Source of the DNA: Hyphomicrobiales bacterium
GTDB lineage: Bacteria > Pseudomonadota > Alphaproteobacteria > Rhizobiales > Xanthobacteraceae
DNA: 7,364 bases
Direction: 5' to 3'
Assembly: GCA_017304505.1 (NCBI GenBank)
Contig: JAFKKQ010000091.1
Location: 1 to 7,364 of the forward strand
Shown: positions 5,916 through 7,364 of the stretch, in pieces
Layout of the letters: every line of letters begins with the position of its first letter
Numbering within the stretch: position 1 is the stretch's first letter
Notes under the pieces: model-generated
Databases searched by the model: none
What the model was told of the DNA's origin: nothing
What the model saw: only the letters and a program-made list of their open reading frames with translations
Program-made: the position numbers and the translations under genes

Positions 5916-7364
5916 ATGCGGCGTATCGCGTTTCTGCGGACCGTTGTGCCCGCGGCCGCTGTTGCGGTCTGGCTTGCGGGCTGCAGCTCGGTGAAGGTCA
6001 ACGAGCCGGTCAATCAGCCCATTTCCGGCCGGGCGGCAGACGTATTGTCGGCAGGGCTGCATTCACAGGACAGCGGCGAGGACGTCGCGGTTGGTTTGGC
6101 CTTTTCCGGCGGCGGCACGCGCGCGGCCGCCTTTGCCTTCGGTGTACTGACCGAGATTGATCGCACCACCGTGAACACCCGCAAGGGTCAGCAGTCGCTG
6201 CTCGACCGCGTGTCGTTTGTGTCGGGGGTGTCCGGCGGGTCGGTTGCGGCCGCGTATTTCGGCTTGAAGAAACGTGCCGCCTTGGCCGACTTCCGTGAGA
6301 AATTCCTCATCCGTGACGCGGAGGAAGGACTCTCGACCTCGATCGATCCGGTCAATCTGGTCAAGGCGTTTGGTGGAGGCGGCGTCAATAGTCCGATGAC
6401 CTTGGCGCGCTGGCTCGATGCGAACCTGTTTCACGGCGCGACCTTCGCCGATTTGCGCAAGACACGGGGCCCGTTGATCTGGATCAACGCATCCGACATT
6501 TACAACCGCACGCCATTCATCTTCGGCGAGACGGCGTTCGTCTCGCTCTGCAGCGACCTGAGGTCATATCCGATTGCCGACGCTGTTGCGGCATCGGCGG
6601 CCGTGCCGATCGTCTTTACTCCGATGGTGATCAAGGCGTTCCCGAGGCACTGCACAGATCAACCGCCGGACTGGCTGCTCAGGGCTCGCGCCAACCCCAA
6701 CACGCCGCCGTTGTTGAAGTCTTACGCGGAGGGTCTCTACAGCTACTTCGATGGCACGGCCAAGTACGTCAAGCTGCTCGACGGCGGGCTGGTCGACAAC
6801 TACGGGCTATCCGGCTTCACCATCGCACGGCTTTCAGCCGTTAAGCCTTATGAGCCGCTCACGCCCGAGCAGGCGGTACAGATGCGCCGCGCGATCATGA
6901 TCCTGGTCGATGCCGGTCTCGCGCCGTCGGGCAACTGGGTGCAGACCCTCGATGGGCCGAGCGGCGCGGAACTGGTGATGGCGGCCGCCGATACCGCGGT
7001 GCAGGCCAGCGTGCGTGCCAGCTTCACCGCGTTTCAAGGCGTTATCACGGACTGGCAGCGTCAACTCATTGCCTGGCGTTGCGGGCTCTCGGCCGCCGAG
7101 CGGCGCCAGTATCACGCCCCGCCGAACTGGAATTGCCGGGATCTGAGGCTCTATGTCGACCGGATCGCCTTCGATCAGCTCGGACCGGCCCGCGCCAAGG
7201 TTCTCAACGCGATCGACACGCGGTTCAAGCTGCCGACCGAGCAGGTCGACGAACTGATCGCAGCGGGCCGCGACGCGCTGCTGGTCAATCCGGCGTTCCA
7301 CAGTTTCCTTGAAGGCGCCGGCGGGCGGGTGCGCCCCGATCTCAACCGGCAGCCACCGCGCGTG
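5916..7364 (+). CDS. Patatin-like phospholipase family lipoprotein, 3'-truncated by window edge
   Basis: The frame is open from the ATG at 5916 to the last base: 483 codons with no stop, so the C-terminus is missing. The N-terminus is a lipoprotein signal: Arg2-Arg3, a hydrophobic run to Trp19, then lipobox LAGC with Cys23 (lipidated) followed by SerSer, so the protein is exported and membrane-anchored. A patatin domain follows: oxyanion loop FSGGGTRAAAF (63-73), nucleophile elbow GVSGG with Ser106, and the catalytic dyad Asp289 in LLDGGLVDNYG. Both dyad residues are present, so it should be an active Ser-Asp acyl hydrolase, probably acting on phospholipid or another acyl ester in the envelope; the substrate is unknown. 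The region after about 310 is less typical and includes a Cys-containing segment (WRCGLSAAERR, NWNCRDL). The ATG choice is fixed by the signal peptide and a GAGG ten bases upstream. It is separated from gatA by 249 bases with its own likely promoter, so probably not part of that operon. Confidence 0.9.
   Translation, partial: MRRIAFLRTVVPAAAVAVWLAGCSSVKVNEPVNQPISGRAADVLSAGLHSQDSGEDVAVGLAFSGGGTRAAAFAFGVLTEIDRTTVNTRKGQQSLLDRVSFVSGVSGGSVAAAYFGLKKRAALADFREKFLIRDAEEGLSTSIDPVNLVKAFGGGGVNSPMTLARWLDANLFHGATFADLRKTRGPLIWINASDIYNRTPFIFGETAFVSLCSDLRSYPIADAVAASAAVPIVFTPMVIKAFPRHCTDQPPDWLLRARANPNTPPLLKSYAEGLYSYFDGTAKYVKLLDGGLVDNYGLSGFTIARLSAVKPYEPLTPEQAVQMRRAIMILVDAGLAPSGNWVQTLDGPSGAELVMAAADTAVQASVRASFTAFQGVITDWQRQLIAWRCGLSAAERRQYHAPPNWNCRDLRLYVDRIAFDQLGPARAKVLNAIDTRFKLPTEQVDELIAAGRDALLVNPAFHSFLEGAGGRVRPDLNRQPPRV

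Noticed and set aside
5798..6062. Short minus-strand frames across the patatin leader and 5' end
   Set aside because: They are antisense to the signal peptide and leader of the patatin gene and lack family features or ribosome sites.
6834..7301. 155-residue minus-strand frame inside the patatin gene
   Set aside because: It is antisense to the C-terminal part of the patatin frame, which is continuous and has an intact catalytic dyad; the shadow has no recognisable domain.

Overview
The window is about 64% G+C by eye, with compact gene packing and codon use typical of an alphaproteobacterium. The proteins look most like those of the Bradyrhizobium/Rhodopseudomonas/Afipia group (Nitrobacteraceae). 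That placement is recall of protein similarity, not a search. The content is mostly ordinary chromosomal housekeeping. I see no CRISPR array, insertion sequence, tRNA, rRNA, integrase or toxin-antitoxin pair.

Layout: (1) 1-1425, plus strand, the 3' part of an AidB-type acyl-CoA dehydrogenase gene cut by the left edge. (2) 1611-1949, plus strand, a small exported Gly/Tyr-rich protein with a nine-residue repeat, followed by a strong GCAA-tetraloop hairpin (about 1982-2005) that probably terminates transcription from both sides. (3) 2012-3443, minus strand, a two-gene unit: a two-domain VOC (glyoxalase/extradiol dioxygenase superfamily) protein, then ruvX (yqgF). The short gap between them is filled by three 15-bp tandem repeats that also multiply the VOC stop codon. 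(4) 3629-5666, plus strand and divergent from the VOC gene: gatC, a 66-codon Cys-containing small gene, and gatA. The small gene ends one base before the gatA start. (5) 5667-5915, a non-coding stretch with an AT-rich cluster of palindromes followed by a hairpin-rich leader. (6) 5916-7364, plus strand, a patatin-like phospholipase lipoprotein gene that runs off the right edge. It has no stop in the window, so a caller that needs a stop codon misses it.

How the genes relate: GatC and GatA are two of the three subunits of the tRNA-dependent amidotransferase; the third, GatB, is not in the window. RuvX acts in rRNA maturation and nucleic-acid processing, so the divergent halves of the centre both serve translation. 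The VOC protein, AidB-like protein and lipoprotein have no visible pathway link to them. The least explained parts are the small gene inside gatC-gatA, the tandem repeat at the VOC/ruvX junction, and the structured region before the patatin gene. I found no convincing evidence of an entirely new multi-gene system.
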